Positions 1 through 8,225 of a stretch of 64,000 nucleotides of DNA are shown piece by piece; position 1 is the stretch's first letter; each line of letters begins with the position of its first letter. Source of the DNA: Streptomyces carminius. GTDB taxonomy: Bacteria; Actinomycetota; Actinomycetes; Streptomycetales; Streptomycetaceae. Both the position numbers and the translations under genes were made by a program. Location of the stretch: contig NZ_PGGW01000007.1 in the NCBI RefSeq assembly GCF_002794255.1, positions 1 through 64,000 of the forward strand, written 5' to 3'. The notes beneath the pieces were generated by a model, which was given only the letters and a program-made list of their open reading frames with translations, ran no database searches and had not been told where the DNA came from.

Positions 1-153
1 GGAGATCACCACGGCGACCAGCACGGAACTCCACCGCACCGTGACAGCGAAAAAGCCCACCACCGCTGTTTGCATCAGGGCAGAGAGCGGAATGCTAGTG
101 TCGGAAAACACCGGAAGCAGGCCAGCCCACTTCCGGTACACGCGTTCGATCAA
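1..153 (-). CDS. partial membrane protein, N-terminus only
   Basis: A leftward reading frame enters from the right and runs off the left edge of the window. About 51 codons are visible. They read as a short basic/aromatic N-terminus (LIERVYRKWAGLL) followed by hydrophobic stretches (TAVVGFFAVTV and WSSVLVAVVIS), so a membrane protein is likely. A TTG at 153 has AAGGAG about 8 bases upstream; a GTG at 141 is the alternative start. An in-frame stop lies just upstream of the TTG. The family is not recognised because most of the protein is outside the window. Confidence 0.5.
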   Translation of the reverse strand, partial: MIERVYRKWAGLLPVFSDTSIPLSALMQTAVVGFFAVTVRWSSVLVAVVIS

Positions 154-462
154 CTCGGTCTCCTTCTCTCAAGGCGGACAGTGCGGACGCGCAAGGGCTT
201 CGAGTCAGGCGACCAACCCCTCGAAGCCCTTCTTGCTGTCCCGACCGCAACTTAGCCACCCGAAAACGTGCACGCCACCGCCTGAAAACCATGAAAACCA
301 GGCACAGCAGCGCCGGCGGGAAACACTCCCGCACCTCCCGGCCCGCAAACCCGGAAGGAAATAACGGACACACGTGACATAAATTCGGCCTGAGACCGAG
401 CAGGAAGGGTGCGGCAACCGGCACAGATTTTCACCGGGCCGATGATCAGAAACTCTCACCCG

Positions 463-478
463 TCACCCAAAAGGGTGA
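463..478. repeat. TCACCC-N4-GGGTGA inverted repeat, copy 1
   Basis: Perfect 6-bp arms TCACCC and GGGTGA are separated by AAAA. The same arms with a different 4-base spacer occur at 2886-2901, upstream of the Excalibur gene. This could be an operator for a dimeric regulator; function is unknown. Confidence 0.35.
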
Positions 479-633
479 ATCCGGGGTTCACGCTGTCCTC
501 GCCTCTGCAATTTCATCGGACCGGGCCGGTATCCCACCCCGCCCTGCGAGGCAGCCCGAGCGGTGCCTTCCCTCTCTGCGGCGTCCCCACACGCCTCCCA
601 CCACAGGCCTACCGCAGAGGCAGACACCGCAAA

Positions 634-662
634 GGTGGGTGAGGCACCACGCCTCACCCACC
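634..662 (-). terminator. hairpin downstream of TerD-vWA gene
   Basis: GGTGGGTGAGGC pairs perfectly with GCCTCACCCACC across a 5-base loop, giving a 12-bp GC-rich stem. It lies about 125 bases beyond the stop of the leftward gene at 789. There is no clear U-tract, as is common for Streptomyces terminators. Assignment as a terminator is inferred from position and stem strength. Confidence 0.45.
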
Positions 663-788
663 GCTACGGCCACCGGCCCACCCGATGCCGCCACACAGCG
701 GCCAGGCGTGGCTGATACCGCCGCTCAGCCAGAAGAAGCTCCAGGGGCCGCCGCGCCGACGGGTTCGGGCGCGCACGATCGGCAGAGG

Positions 789-1991
789 TCAGCGCGTCCA
801 GGCGGTGTAGGCGTCGACCAGGCCGGCGTAGAAGGCCTCCCCCGGCACGGCGCCTGGGTTCTTGCCCGCGTCGTAGAAGGCCGCGTTGGTGAAGGTGGCC
901 GAGGCGGAGGCGTTGAGGTTCTTGTAGAAGGCCAGCTTCCCCCGTCCGAAGCCGACGAAGAGCCAGAAGACGCCCAGGGGGGCCGTGTTCTGCAGCAGGG
1001 AGCGGACCTCGGCCTTGTCCCAGGGTTCGTCGCCGACCTGGGTGATGATGAAGGCCGAATCGGTGGCACCGGGGTGCTGGTAGTGCTGGACGGCTGCGCG
1101 CATGGCTGCGGCCACGTCTCCCGCTCCCCAGTCGACCTGGGTGTGCAACTGACCGATCCTGCCGCGGTAGTTGTCCAGGCGGATCTCTTCCAGGAACGGC
1201 TCTCTTCCGCTGGAGAAGATGACCGGGACGGTGCCGTCGTCGTCCAGGTTCACCGACAGCGCCAGGACCCGCTCGGCGAAGGCCTGGATGGCTAAGGACT
1301 CGTACAGCTCCTCCATGTCCCAGCCGTGGTCGAGGATCAGGTACACGGCCGCGCGCCGTTCCGTGGCGCCGGCTCGGGCGAGGGCCTGGCCGGCCTGCCG
1401 GGCCGGGGCCACCAGGGCGGGTGCCCGGTTCTCGACCTTGGCCAGGTCCACGCGCCCGCCGGGGGACCCGGTGCCGGGGCGCGGCGGGGTGACCGGGGCC
1501 GGGGTGTCGGCTTCGATGTCGACGCCGTAGTCGGTGGCCAGTCCGGAGGCGTAGCCCTGGCCCACGGCGCGGATCTTCCAGCCGCCGCTGCGGCGGTAGA
1601 GCTCGGCCAGGACAATGACGGTCTCGCCGGCGGTGAAATCCGGTGGGGTGAAGCCCAGCGAGGTGCCGCCCATCTGGGTGATACTCAGGGCCGGCGCGGT
1701 GGTGAACACACCTCCCGGGTGCAGGGGGTCGGCGCTGGCGACCAGGACGACGGTTTCGACGTCGGCGGGGATGTTCGGCAGGCCGAGGACGACCTGCCGG
1801 CCGGATACGGTCACGCCGTCCTGCCGGGGGTGGTTGTAGAAGACCAGGTCACTATCGCTGCGGACGGTGCCGCCGGGGCCCAGCAGCAAGGCGGAAACGT
1901 CCAGAGGCAGACCCCGGCCGGTGATGGTGGCGGTGACCGTGGTGGTGGCGAGCGCGGCGTTCGCACCCTTGGCCAATGCGGTGGTGTTCAT
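789..1991 (-). CDS. TerD domain / vWA domain fusion protein
   Basis: A 400-residue protein. Residues about 1-180 read as a TerD fold, the calcium-binding stress domain of tellurite-resistance loci: LVFYNHPRQDG, the LPNIPADVETVVLVAS region and VVLAELYRR-like strands. A proline/glycine linker follows, then a vWA domain from about residue 230. The metal-site loop that should read DxSxS is LDHGWDM, so the MIDAS looks degenerate. The start is the only in-frame ATG, at 1991, with AAGGAC 11 bases upstream. No other ter genes adjoin it. It probably acts in the cytoplasm in stress or envelope signalling; the exact role is unknown. Confidence 0.85.
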   Translation of the reverse strand: MNTTALAKGANAALATTTVTATITGRGLPLDVSALLLGPGGTVRSDSDLVFYNHPRQDGVTVSGRQVVLGLPNIPADVETVVLVASADPLHPGGVFTTAPALSITQMGGTSLGFTPPDFTAGETVIVLAELYRRSGGWKIRAVGQGYASGLATDYGVDIEADTPAPVTPPRPGTGSPGGRVDLAKVENRAPALVAPARQAGQALARAGATERRAAVYLILDHGWDMEELYESLAIQAFAERVLALSVNLDDDGTVPVIFSSGREPFLEEIRLDNYRGRIGQLHTQVDWGAGDVAAAMRAAVQHYQHPGATDSAFIITQVGDEPWDKAEVRSLLQNTAPLGVFWLFVGFGRGKLAFYKNLNASASATFTNAAFYDAGKNPGAVPGEAFYAGLVDAYTAWTR

Positions 1992-2333
1992 GCGCGGTGA
2001 TGTCCTTGCGGTGACCGCTCCCCGTCGGCTTGTGGCCGCACCTGGTGCCGTCAGAAGGCGGCGGGGAACGTAGTGCTGGTGAGATGCCCGGCGCGTCTGT
2101 GCTGTCCGGCGGCGTCTTTCCTGACCTGGCGCACCCAAGCCCAGGCCCCTTGCGGCATAACCCCCAGGGGAGGCAGGGGGCTGTTTCGTCTCCGCTCGGG
2201 CAGGCGCGGGAAGTCCTTCAGACGGCCAGGCAGGGAGAGTGCGCAGCTCCTCGTGCCGCAAAGCTCCGGCCGCGGACGTGCGCAACAAGCCGGCTCCCGG
2301 ACACCGGAGTGCCGCAGCGGAGAACTGGAGTCA
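1992..2333. other. intergenic, no gene seen
   Basis: This lies between the start of the TerD-vWA gene and the stop of the Excalibur gene. It should contain the TerD-vWA promoter. No convincing reading frame, repeat or RNA gene was seen. Confidence 0.4.
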
Positions 2334-2810
2334 CTACTCGCAGCCGACGCCGTCACCATCCCGGTCCAGGTGGCGGCCATAGCCCGGATCACCCCGGCGG
2401 ACAGGCGCGGCCCCCGCAGCGCGGGCTTCTGAACAGTTGGAGTAGTAGGCCGATCCCCCACCGCTGCCGCCATCGTTCCCGCCCGATGAGGTACCGAAGC
2501 CCTCCGCCTGTGGAGCCGGGGCGCTCACGGTGACCTCGACCGTCTCGGTGGCCCGGACGGTGACCGTCGCGGCCGGCTCCGGCTCGACGGCCGGACTGGC
2601 GGTGACCTCCCGGGTCTGGGTGACCGTCACCGCCGGCTCCGGGGACGGTGATGCGGCGGAAGCCTTCGCCGTGGTGTCGCTCTCGCTCGCGCCGACACCG
2701 ATACCGAGGAAGAACGCCAGGGCCAGGGCCGGGAGGACGAACCTCTTGCGGGCCCATCTGGGCGCCGAGCGCGGCGGCGCGGGCTGGGGCTGGGTGTACG
2801 GATTGGCCAT
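2334..2810 (-). CDS. Excalibur calcium-binding domain protein, membrane anchored
   Basis: A 158-residue protein. A short proline-rich basic N-terminus precedes one hydrophobic segment (residues about 25-41, FVLPALALAFFLGIGVG), which looks like a signal anchor. A Ser/Glu/Thr/Val-rich low-complexity region, likely extracytoplasmic, follows. The C-terminus is an Excalibur domain: YYSNCSEARAAGAAP, a GDPGYG turn and the closing DRDGDGVGCE calcium loop with both cysteines. Proteins of this type are usually secreted or surface-attached. The inverted repeat at 2886-2901 lies 76 bases upstream of the start. Confidence 0.85.
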   Translation of the reverse strand: MANPYTQPQPAPPRSAPRWARKRFVLPALALAFFLGIGVGASESDTTAKASAASPSPEPAVTVTQTREVTASPAVEPEPAATVTVRATETVEVTVSAPAPQAEGFGTSSGGNDGGSGGGSAYYSNCSEARAAGAAPVRRGDPGYGRHLDRDGDGVGCE

Positions 2811-2885
2811 GATCCCCCTGACGCAACAACTGAAGAGCGACCGTAGTTCGCTGCCGGACCAAGACAGAGCCCCGCAGCCAGAACC

Positions 2886-2901
2886 TCACCCTTTCGGGTG
2901 A
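2886..2901. repeat. TCACCC-N4-GGGTGA inverted repeat, copy 2
   Basis: Same 6-bp arms as the repeat at 463-478, with spacer TTTC. Its place upstream of the leftward Excalibur gene fits an operator, but this is not demonstrated. Confidence 0.35.
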
Positions 2902-3001
2902 CAGCTCGCCCAGCACCAACACCCCTATGAACGCCTTCCGCACACCACGACTGAACCGCACCGGGTTCGGTAGGGACTCGATCATTTGAGAGGATCGAGT
3001 C

Positions 3002-3328
3002 ATGGCATGTCCCTCCCCGTGCCCGCTTGAGCTGCGCCGTCGTGCGGTGCGCATGGTCGCCGAGGTGCGGCCCGACTACGACACCGAGTGGGCCGCGATG
3101 AAAGCGGTCGCCGCAAAGCTCGGCATCGGCACGACCGAGACGCTGCGCAAGTGGGTCCGCCAGGACGAGATCGATGCTGGCACCAGGCCGGGGACGACGA
3201 CGGAGGAGTCCGCACAGATCAAGGCGATGAAGAAGGAGATCGCCGAGCTGAAGCGGGCCAACGAGATCCTGAAGGCGGCGGCGAGTTTCTTCGCGGCCGA
3301 GCTCGACCGGCCACACACACGCTCGTAG
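3002..3328 (+). CDS. IS3-family transposase OrfA
   Basis: A 108-residue protein with the usual OrfA layout. An HTH region covers the first 60 residues (ELRRRAVRMV and the KLGIGTTETLRKWVRQ recognition segment). A leucine-zipper-like coiled coil follows (KAMKKEIAELKRANEILKA). It binds the element ends and, by -1 ribosomal frameshifting near its 3' end, provides the N-terminus of the OrfAB transposase. It starts with ATG 50 bases inside the left end of the element. Confidence 0.88.
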   Translation: MACPSPCPLELRRRAVRMVAEVRPDYDTEWAAMKAVAAKLGIGTTETLRKWVRQDEIDAGTRPGTTTEESAQIKAMKKEIAELKRANEILKAAASFFAAELDRPHTRS

Positions 3329-4254
3329 CGTTCATCGACGAGCACCGGGACCGCTTCGGCGGAGTCGAGCCGATCTGCCGTGTTCTGACCGAGCACGACT
3401 GCAAGATCGCCCCGTCCACCTACTACGCCCACCACAAACGCCTGACGGCGCCCTCGGCCCGCACCGTTCGGGACGCCGAACTGAAGATCTTGATCCAGGA
3501 GGCATACGACACCAACTACCGTGTCTACGGCGCGAGGAAGATCTGGCGGCACCTGAATCGCCAGGGCCGGACCGTGGCCCGCTGCACCGTCGAACGCCTC
3601 ATGCGCGAGCTCGGCATCACCGGCGCCGTCCGCGGCAAGAGAGTGGTCACCACGATCCCGGACCCCTCCGCGCCAAGGGCGCCGGACCTGCTGGACCGCG
3701 ACTTCGTCGCCAGCGCGCCGAACCGCTGCTGGGTCGCTGACTTCACCCATGTCGCCACGTTCTCCGGCATCGTCTACGTCGCCTTCGTCGTGGACACCTT
3801 CTCCCGCCGGATCGTCGGCTGGTCCGCCTCGACCACGAAGCAGACCCGGCTCGTCCTGGACGCCCTGGGCATGGGGCTGTGGCAACGTGATCGCGACCAA
3901 CATCCACCCTTTCCAGGTGAGTTGGTGCATCACTCGGACGCGGGATCGCAATATACGTCCTTCACGCTGGCCGAGCACTTGGAGAAGGCCGGAATCGCAG
4001 CCTCGATCGGATCGGTCGGCGACGCGTACGACAACGCGCTGATGGAGTCCACGATCGGCCTCTTCAAGACCGAGGTGATCAAGCCGCAGCGGCCCTGGAG
4101 ATCCCTCGCCCAGGTCGAGCTGGCCACCGCCGAATGGACCGACTGGTACAACCACACCCGGCTTCACGGTGAGATAGGGCACATCCCGCCCGCCGAATAC
4201 GAAGCCAACCACTACCTGGACACCACGAAAGCCCAGGTCACAACCAATATCTGA
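3304..4254 (+). CDS. IS3-family transposase OrfB (DDE integrase)
   Basis: The catalytic half of the IS3 transposase. Its frame is -1 relative to orfA and stays open from 3088, but OrfB-type sequence begins around 3304 (THTLVAFIDEH). A helical HTH_21 segment (YRVYGARKIWRHL) precedes the rve/DDE core. The catalytic acidic residues sit in VADFTH, HHSDAGSQY and the NALMES segment 35 residues later. There is no plausible independent start, so expression by frameshift from orfA is expected. Both frames are intact, so the element may be active. Confidence 0.85.
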   Translation, partial: RPATHTLVAFIDEHRDRFGGVEPICRVLTEHDCKIAPSTYYAHHKRLTAPSARTVRDAELKILIQEAYDTNYRVYGARKIWRHLNRQGRTVARCTVERLMRELGITGAVRGKRVVTTIPDPSAPRAPDLLDRDFVASAPNRCWVADFTHVATFSGIVYVAFVVDTFSRRIVGWSASTTKQTRLVLDALGMGLWQRDRDQHPPFPGELVHHSDAGSQYTSFTLAEHLEKAGIAASIGSVGDAYDNALMESTIGLFKTEVIKPQRPWRSLAQVELATAEWTDWYNHTRLHGEIGHIPPAEYEANHYLDTTKAQVTTNI

Positions 4255-4281
4255 GATCTCTACCGAACCCGGTGCGGTTCA

Positions 4282-4440
4282 CACCTCCACCCCTACCTCC
4301 ACCAGCGCAGCAAGGGCTACCTGCGGGCCCTGTCCCACCTCATCGGCCAAGCCGCCCAGAAAGCCATCCTCACCGGCCAGGAACGCATCACCCACGACCT
4401 CCTGGACACCCTCACCCTCGGCCGCAGCCTCCACCTCTGA
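4282..4440 (+). pseudogene. C-terminal fragment of TniB-like transposition ATPase
   Basis: The frame starts immediately at the right end of the IS3 element and stops at 4438-4440. It reads QRSKGYLRALSHLIGQAAQ, then KAILTGQERITHDLLDTL and ends GRSLHL. This matches the C-terminal helical part of the TniB/IstB-like AAA proteins that partner Tn552/Tn5053-type transposases. The ATP-binding part is absent, and no sequence left of the IS restores it. It is a relic of an older transposon. Confidence 0.6.
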
Positions 4441-5013
4441 AGCTCACTGCCCTTTCGCCAGGGGCCGCCACTCGCTCAAAGGGATCGTTGTGTACCCATC
4501 CCTCAGACGGGTGAGTAGGACCCGAGCCCTCTCCCCGGAGTCCTCGGCAGTGATGCCGGGTGGAGGAGCACCGCTCCTCCACCCGGCATGCGATGGCGCC
4601 GCGTCAACAGCCCATCGCGGAGAGGGCCTTGTCCGGGTCATAGACAGAAGATACCTCTGCTGCGCCGTGCTTTGTTCACACTCCACCGACGCTACAAATA
4701 TTCCTACCAGCCGCCGCCTAACTTCCCGTCGCAAATCCTGACAGAGATGAAGCAAAAGCGGACCCGACCTGCGGGTTTTCCGAACGAAGCCTTTCTTCAA
4801 AACATCCTTCAGGCACCATTTTCTGAAGAATCGAGCATCACATATTTCAACTTTCGTCAGAGACGGTGCACACCTGCTGGTGAGGTCGTAGATGATGACT
4901 GCATCGGCGGCGGCTGGCGTCAACCGGTCACTACCGACAAGTCCTTGTCCGGGTCTATGGGACCGGGCCGTCCCGCGAGTGACGCCTGTCCCTGCACGAA
5001 GAATCGAGAACAC
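4441..5013. other. AT-richer gap with a 17-bp hairpin
   Basis: No convincing gene. The stretch at about 4660-4860 is clearly richer in A/T than its surroundings, with runs such as CTACAAATATTCC and CCATTTTCTGAAGAATC, which suggests foreign or regulatory DNA. A very strong hairpin sits at 4553-4589. The word CCTTGTCCGGGT occurs at about 4627 and again at about 4944. Confidence 0.4.
4553..4589. terminator. 17-bp perfect hairpin with 3-base loop
   Basis: ATGCCGGGTGGAGGAGC at 4553-4569 is the exact complement of 4573-4589, with loop ACC. It may terminate transcription leaving the TniB relic, or may be a transposon-related structure. There is no U-tract. Confidence 0.4.
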
Positions 5014-5256
5014 ATGCGCATCATTTACCCCTGCTCGCACCTGTGGAGCCGGGCCTTCCCCTGGCTCATCTCCTGTCAGTCCGGGTCTTCCCCGGAGTTG
5101 TACGCGGTCCGTCCCCCGGCCCCTGTTGCTGTCTTGGCCATCGTGCTGGCGGTGACGGCCGTGCTGGTCATGCTCGGTTGCACGCCGCAGGTGGCCATGG
5201 CAACAGTGCTCGCGGGCGGGTTGACCGCCGCCGAGCTGCGCCTGCTTCTGTCCTGA
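5014..5256 (+). CDS. possible small membrane protein
   Basis: An 80-residue reading frame from ATG 5014. The first 35 residues are unremarkable. Residues about 38-70 form one or two hydrophobic helices (PVAVLAIVLAVTAVLVML and ATVLAGGLTAAE). It ends 67 bases before the XRE regulator gene and could be its upstream partner. The ribosome site is weak (GAGA). Real coding status is uncertain and no family is recognised. Confidence 0.35.
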   Translation: MRIIYPCSHLWSRAFPWLISCQSGSSPELYAVRPPAPVAVLAIVLAVTAVLVMLGCTPQVAMATVLAGGLTAAELRLLLS

Positions 5257-5323
5257 CGCCTCCCGCGGGGCACCGGCCCCATCCCGGTGCCCCGCTCTTC
5301 CACGGAGAAGGAGACGCCCTGCC

Positions 5324-6394
5324 ATGGCCCGCCCCAGCAACAGGCTTCCCGAGGAACACGACCTTCCGTGCGTCGCGTTCGCCACCGAGCTCCGCGCTCT
5401 CAGAGAGCGTGCCGGGCTCACCCTGGCTCAGCTTTCGGCCTTGTCGGGGCTGTCCACAGGGACTCTGTCGACCGCGCAAAACGGCATGAGTGTGCCAAGC
5501 GAGAAAACCGTGAAGGCGTTCGTCGAGGCCTGTGGCGAGAGGGACACGGAACCGTGGGTGGCGCAACGAGAAGCCGCCTTGCGTGGGAAGCGCCCTCAGC
5601 AGGCATCTGTTTCCTCCCAAGCCATGACAGCCGATGACTGCGGGGAGCGAACGGCGTGGCGCCAGACATGGTCACGCTGGGAGAAGAGCGGCAAACTGAC
5701 ACCTCCCTCCGGTGCCTCGAGCACGAAGGCGCTGGTGTTCTGGCTACGAGGACTACGCGCCTACCGTTCGGTCTCGTTCCGAACCATGGCGCGCAGGAGC
5801 GATTACTCGCACACCACGCTTGCCGCGATGGCCAACGGCTTCCATCCCATAACAGTGCGCGGGTTGCTGGCTTTCCTCGAAGGCTGTGGTGTCGCCACGT
5901 TCGCCGAGAAGATCGAGTGGCTGGCGCTGCTGGAACGTACCTCAGCCAGTGCCCGCCGCAGCATGGACGCAGCACGTGAACAAGCGCGCATGGGAGCGCT
6001 GATATCCGGTGGCGGACAGACCCACGTCTCTCGTTCCGGCGAAGCACTCACCGACGCTTGGCAGCCCGCTGCGGCCCGGCCGAGGCGGGGCCGGTCCGCC
6101 TGGCCTCGGCAGCGAGCCGTCCATGTGGACCCCTTCCTGCTGAAGGCCGAACTGCAGACACTCAACAGGTTCTACGGAGCCGGCTTCCTGCCCATCCTCG
6201 CCCGGCACACAGGTGTTCCCACCAGGACCCTGCAGCGCTACCTCAAAGACGAGATCCCCTTCCTTGCCGGAGACCACAAGGACCGCCTCGCCGCCGCCTT
6301 GGTGCGGATGGGAAGTTCTCCTCCACCGCGGGAGCGCCTAGCGCTCATTCTCCCGCCACTGGCCTACGAGGCCAGCACGACAATCCGTCGATGA
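5324..6394 (+). CDS. XRE-family HTH regulator with long C-terminal region
   Basis: A 356-residue protein. Residues about 18-70 are a Cro/C1-type helix-turn-helix (ELRALRERAGLTLAQLSALSG, then the LSTGTLSTAQNG recognition part). A second DNA-binding-like segment is possible at residues about 150-190 (FRTMARRSDYSHTTLAAMANG), and a third at about 290-310 (LARHTGVPTRTLQRYLKDE). AAGGAG precedes the ATG. The protein is larger than a plain phage repressor and resembles the multi-HTH regulators found beside accessory genes in Streptomyces. It may control the HEPN gene that follows 227 bases downstream on the same strand. Confidence 0.75.
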   Translation: MARPSNRLPEEHDLPCVAFATELRALRERAGLTLAQLSALSGLSTGTLSTAQNGMSVPSEKTVKAFVEACGERDTEPWVAQREAALRGKRPQQASVSSQAMTADDCGERTAWRQTWSRWEKSGKLTPPSGASSTKALVFWLRGLRAYRSVSFRTMARRSDYSHTTLAAMANGFHPITVRGLLAFLEGCGVATFAEKIEWLALLERTSASARRSMDAAREQARMGALISGGGQTHVSRSGEALTDAWQPAAARPRRGRSAWPRQRAVHVDPFLLKAELQTLNRFYGAGFLPILARHTGVPTRTLQRYLKDEIPFLAGDHKDRLAAALVRMGSSPPPRERLALILPPLAYEASTTIRR

Positions 6395-6621
6395 GGCGTT
6401 GAGCATCCAACACCCGGGTGGTAAGGCACCCGACGGCGACCATGGGTCACTGGCTCCCGATTCCCAGGCGGCCGGAGCAGAGACGCCTCAACGGTGCTGG
6501 AGCCCATTTGGCAGCGCCGATCAACAGGGCGTCCCTTGTAAATCCTCCAGACGGACAGTCCCCGGGGTTCATGGGTTATTTCCGTCGCGGGCTGGCACAA
6601 GCACGCTCTAGCGTTGTGCCT

Positions 6622-8022
6622 ATGAGTGAACACGTGGCGGTGAAGGACGCGCTGCAGAAGTGGTTGGAGGACCTGCGGACGCACCCACCCCAAGCATGGT
6701 CCGCCGCGGAGCTGAGCGGCCGCGCCTCCTGGAAAGCGGTCGACACGGCGGTGACGGACCTGGCTCCGGCCTCCCGCCGCCCGGATTTGTATACGAAGGA
6801 CGGAACCGCGCTCAGCGGCACCGTAATGATCGACATGACCGGGCTCGGCCGGGTCGCTGAGGCCTTCGCCAGCGGCCTGGAGGTACCGGTCGAGAAGTTG
6901 GCCGCTGACATTGCCGCGTTCTGTCTCCGTGACACCCCTCAGGTGCAGACTTGGGTTCTGCTGGACATCGAGCTTCCGGAAGGTACGGAGCTGACGCTAG
7001 GCGACTACCGGCTGTGCGCCGCCAGTGCCGATGATCTCGTCCGGCTCATGCCTCTGCCTTCCATGCGGCGCTTCCTGCGGCCGCCGAGCCTGGACCCGGA
7101 CACTCTGCACGGCGCGGCCTTCCTCCAACTCCTCCGGCCTGACGACTCCCCTTATCGGGGCCACTTCCTTCTGCCCGACCTCGACATGCGGCCCGAACGC
7201 CGACACCTGGATGTCCTGCTGACCTTGCAGCTGTGGGACCCCGATCACCCCCTCCACCCCGAGGCGTACTTCCGGGTGGAACCCGGACGCCGTAGTGACC
7301 TCCGCTCCGGAGCACCCGTCATCGAACCGCGCCACGATCACTATGGCGAGGAAGTGGGAGAAAGCCATCGCGCGTACGGCTATGTCGTGACGGACTCCGA
7401 GCTGCCGACCTTCACCGCGTTCTGCACCACCGTCCATACCCTGGTCGGCGCAGTGCGTTCCCGCGTCGTCATGAAGGGAAACAGGAGGGGAGACCCGACG
7501 CCGACCGCTCGTGCGCTGACCAGTGCGGCCAGTCGCCTGATGCGGGCCACCCAACGCACCTGGGGCGGCACCTACGTCGATGAGGCAGAGGCTGACGACG
7601 TGCTGCTGGACTACGTCATCGCCATGGAAGCCGTGGCAGCTGCTGACGGGCAGGGGGACAGCCGACGCCGGACTCATCAGCGGGCAGCGGCTCTGTGGGA
7701 TCAGGACGAGGCCCGCCTGGCCGTAGCCGGGGTGATCAAAAAGGCGTATGAGCTCCGTTCCAAGTATGCCCACGGGGAGAAGGAAGGAGTCATCCACTCC
7801 AAGGACGGCACGACCGATACCGAGCGGCTGGCCGACATCCGGCGCACGGCGTTCGGCGTGTTCCTGCGGTGGCTCGTCGCCACCGACACCATGGGTGAGC
7901 AGGTGCTGAGCGACCTGGACCGATCCTTGCTGTCGAACCGGGAACGCCATCGCGTGGCCGAGATCCTCAACGCCTTCTTCACGGCCTCCCCGCCCGCGAC
8001 GACGGCATACGGGAAAAACTGA
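6622..8022 (+). CDS. ApeA-like HEPN-domain protein, putative RNase effector
   Basis: A 466-residue protein from ATG 6622; the frame stays open upstream, but coding-like sequence starts at MSEHVAVKDAL. Residues about 1-300 are a predicted mixed alpha/beta region that I do not recognise. Residues about 325-455 read like the ApeA-type HEPN domain: DDVLLDYVIAMEAV, then a helix with HQRAAALW, then ELRSKYAHGEK. The last contains the HEPN catalytic motif R379-x4-H384. HEPN proteins of this class are metal-independent RNases used in abortive infection. The next gene is convergent. It is a stand-alone candidate defence gene; no partner is visible apart from the upstream XRE gene. Confidence 0.7.
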   Translation: MSEHVAVKDALQKWLEDLRTHPPQAWSAAELSGRASWKAVDTAVTDLAPASRRPDLYTKDGTALSGTVMIDMTGLGRVAEAFASGLEVPVEKLAADIAAFCLRDTPQVQTWVLLDIELPEGTELTLGDYRLCAASADDLVRLMPLPSMRRFLRPPSLDPDTLHGAAFLQLLRPDDSPYRGHFLLPDLDMRPERRHLDVLLTLQLWDPDHPLHPEAYFRVEPGRRSDLRSGAPVIEPRHDHYGEEVGESHRAYGYVVTDSELPTFTAFCTTVHTLVGAVRSRVVMKGNRRGDPTPTARALTSAASRLMRATQRTWGGTYVDEAEADDVLLDYVIAMEAVAAADGQGDSRRRTHQRAAALWDQDEARLAVAGVIKKAYELRSKYAHGEKEGVIHSKDGTTDTERLADIRRTAFGVFLRWLVATDTMGEQVLSDLDRSLLSNRERHRVAEILNAFFTASPPATTAYGKN

Positions 8023-8225
8023 CGAGCCCCGCCTGATCGTCCGGCCAGAGTAGGTGAGGCGGTTCCCGTGGCCGGTCGGCTCGACGGCGGTCCAGCCCCG
8101 CCGGGCGGCTCCTTCTACAGGCCCCGTTACCTTCACGGCCCGCAAGGAGGCTCCCGGCCTCTGGCTCCGGCATGACTTGTGCCTCCAGGGGCCGGAACAA
8201 CCGCGGCGATGCGCGGCTCCCCGTG

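Larger units (their letters stand above)
154..788. other. intergenic, no gene seen
   Basis: No frame here has a convincing protein. The stretch holds a 6-bp-arm inverted repeat at 463-478 and a strong hairpin at 634-662. It probably contains the promoter of the leftward membrane gene and the 3' untranslated region of the TerD-type gene. Confidence 0.5.
2952..4281 (+). mobile_element. IS3-family insertion sequence
   Basis: A complete element of about 1330 bp. The outer ends are inverted repeats: the left begins TGAACCGCACCGGG at 2952, and its complement ends at 4281, with about 22 matching bases plus a short imperfect extension. Inside are orfA and orfB in the -1 relation typical of IS3 elements. 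The three bases outside the ends differ (GAC left, CAC right), so no target duplication is visible. The right end abuts a truncated TniB-like gene. Both points suggest rearrangement after insertion. Confidence 0.88.
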
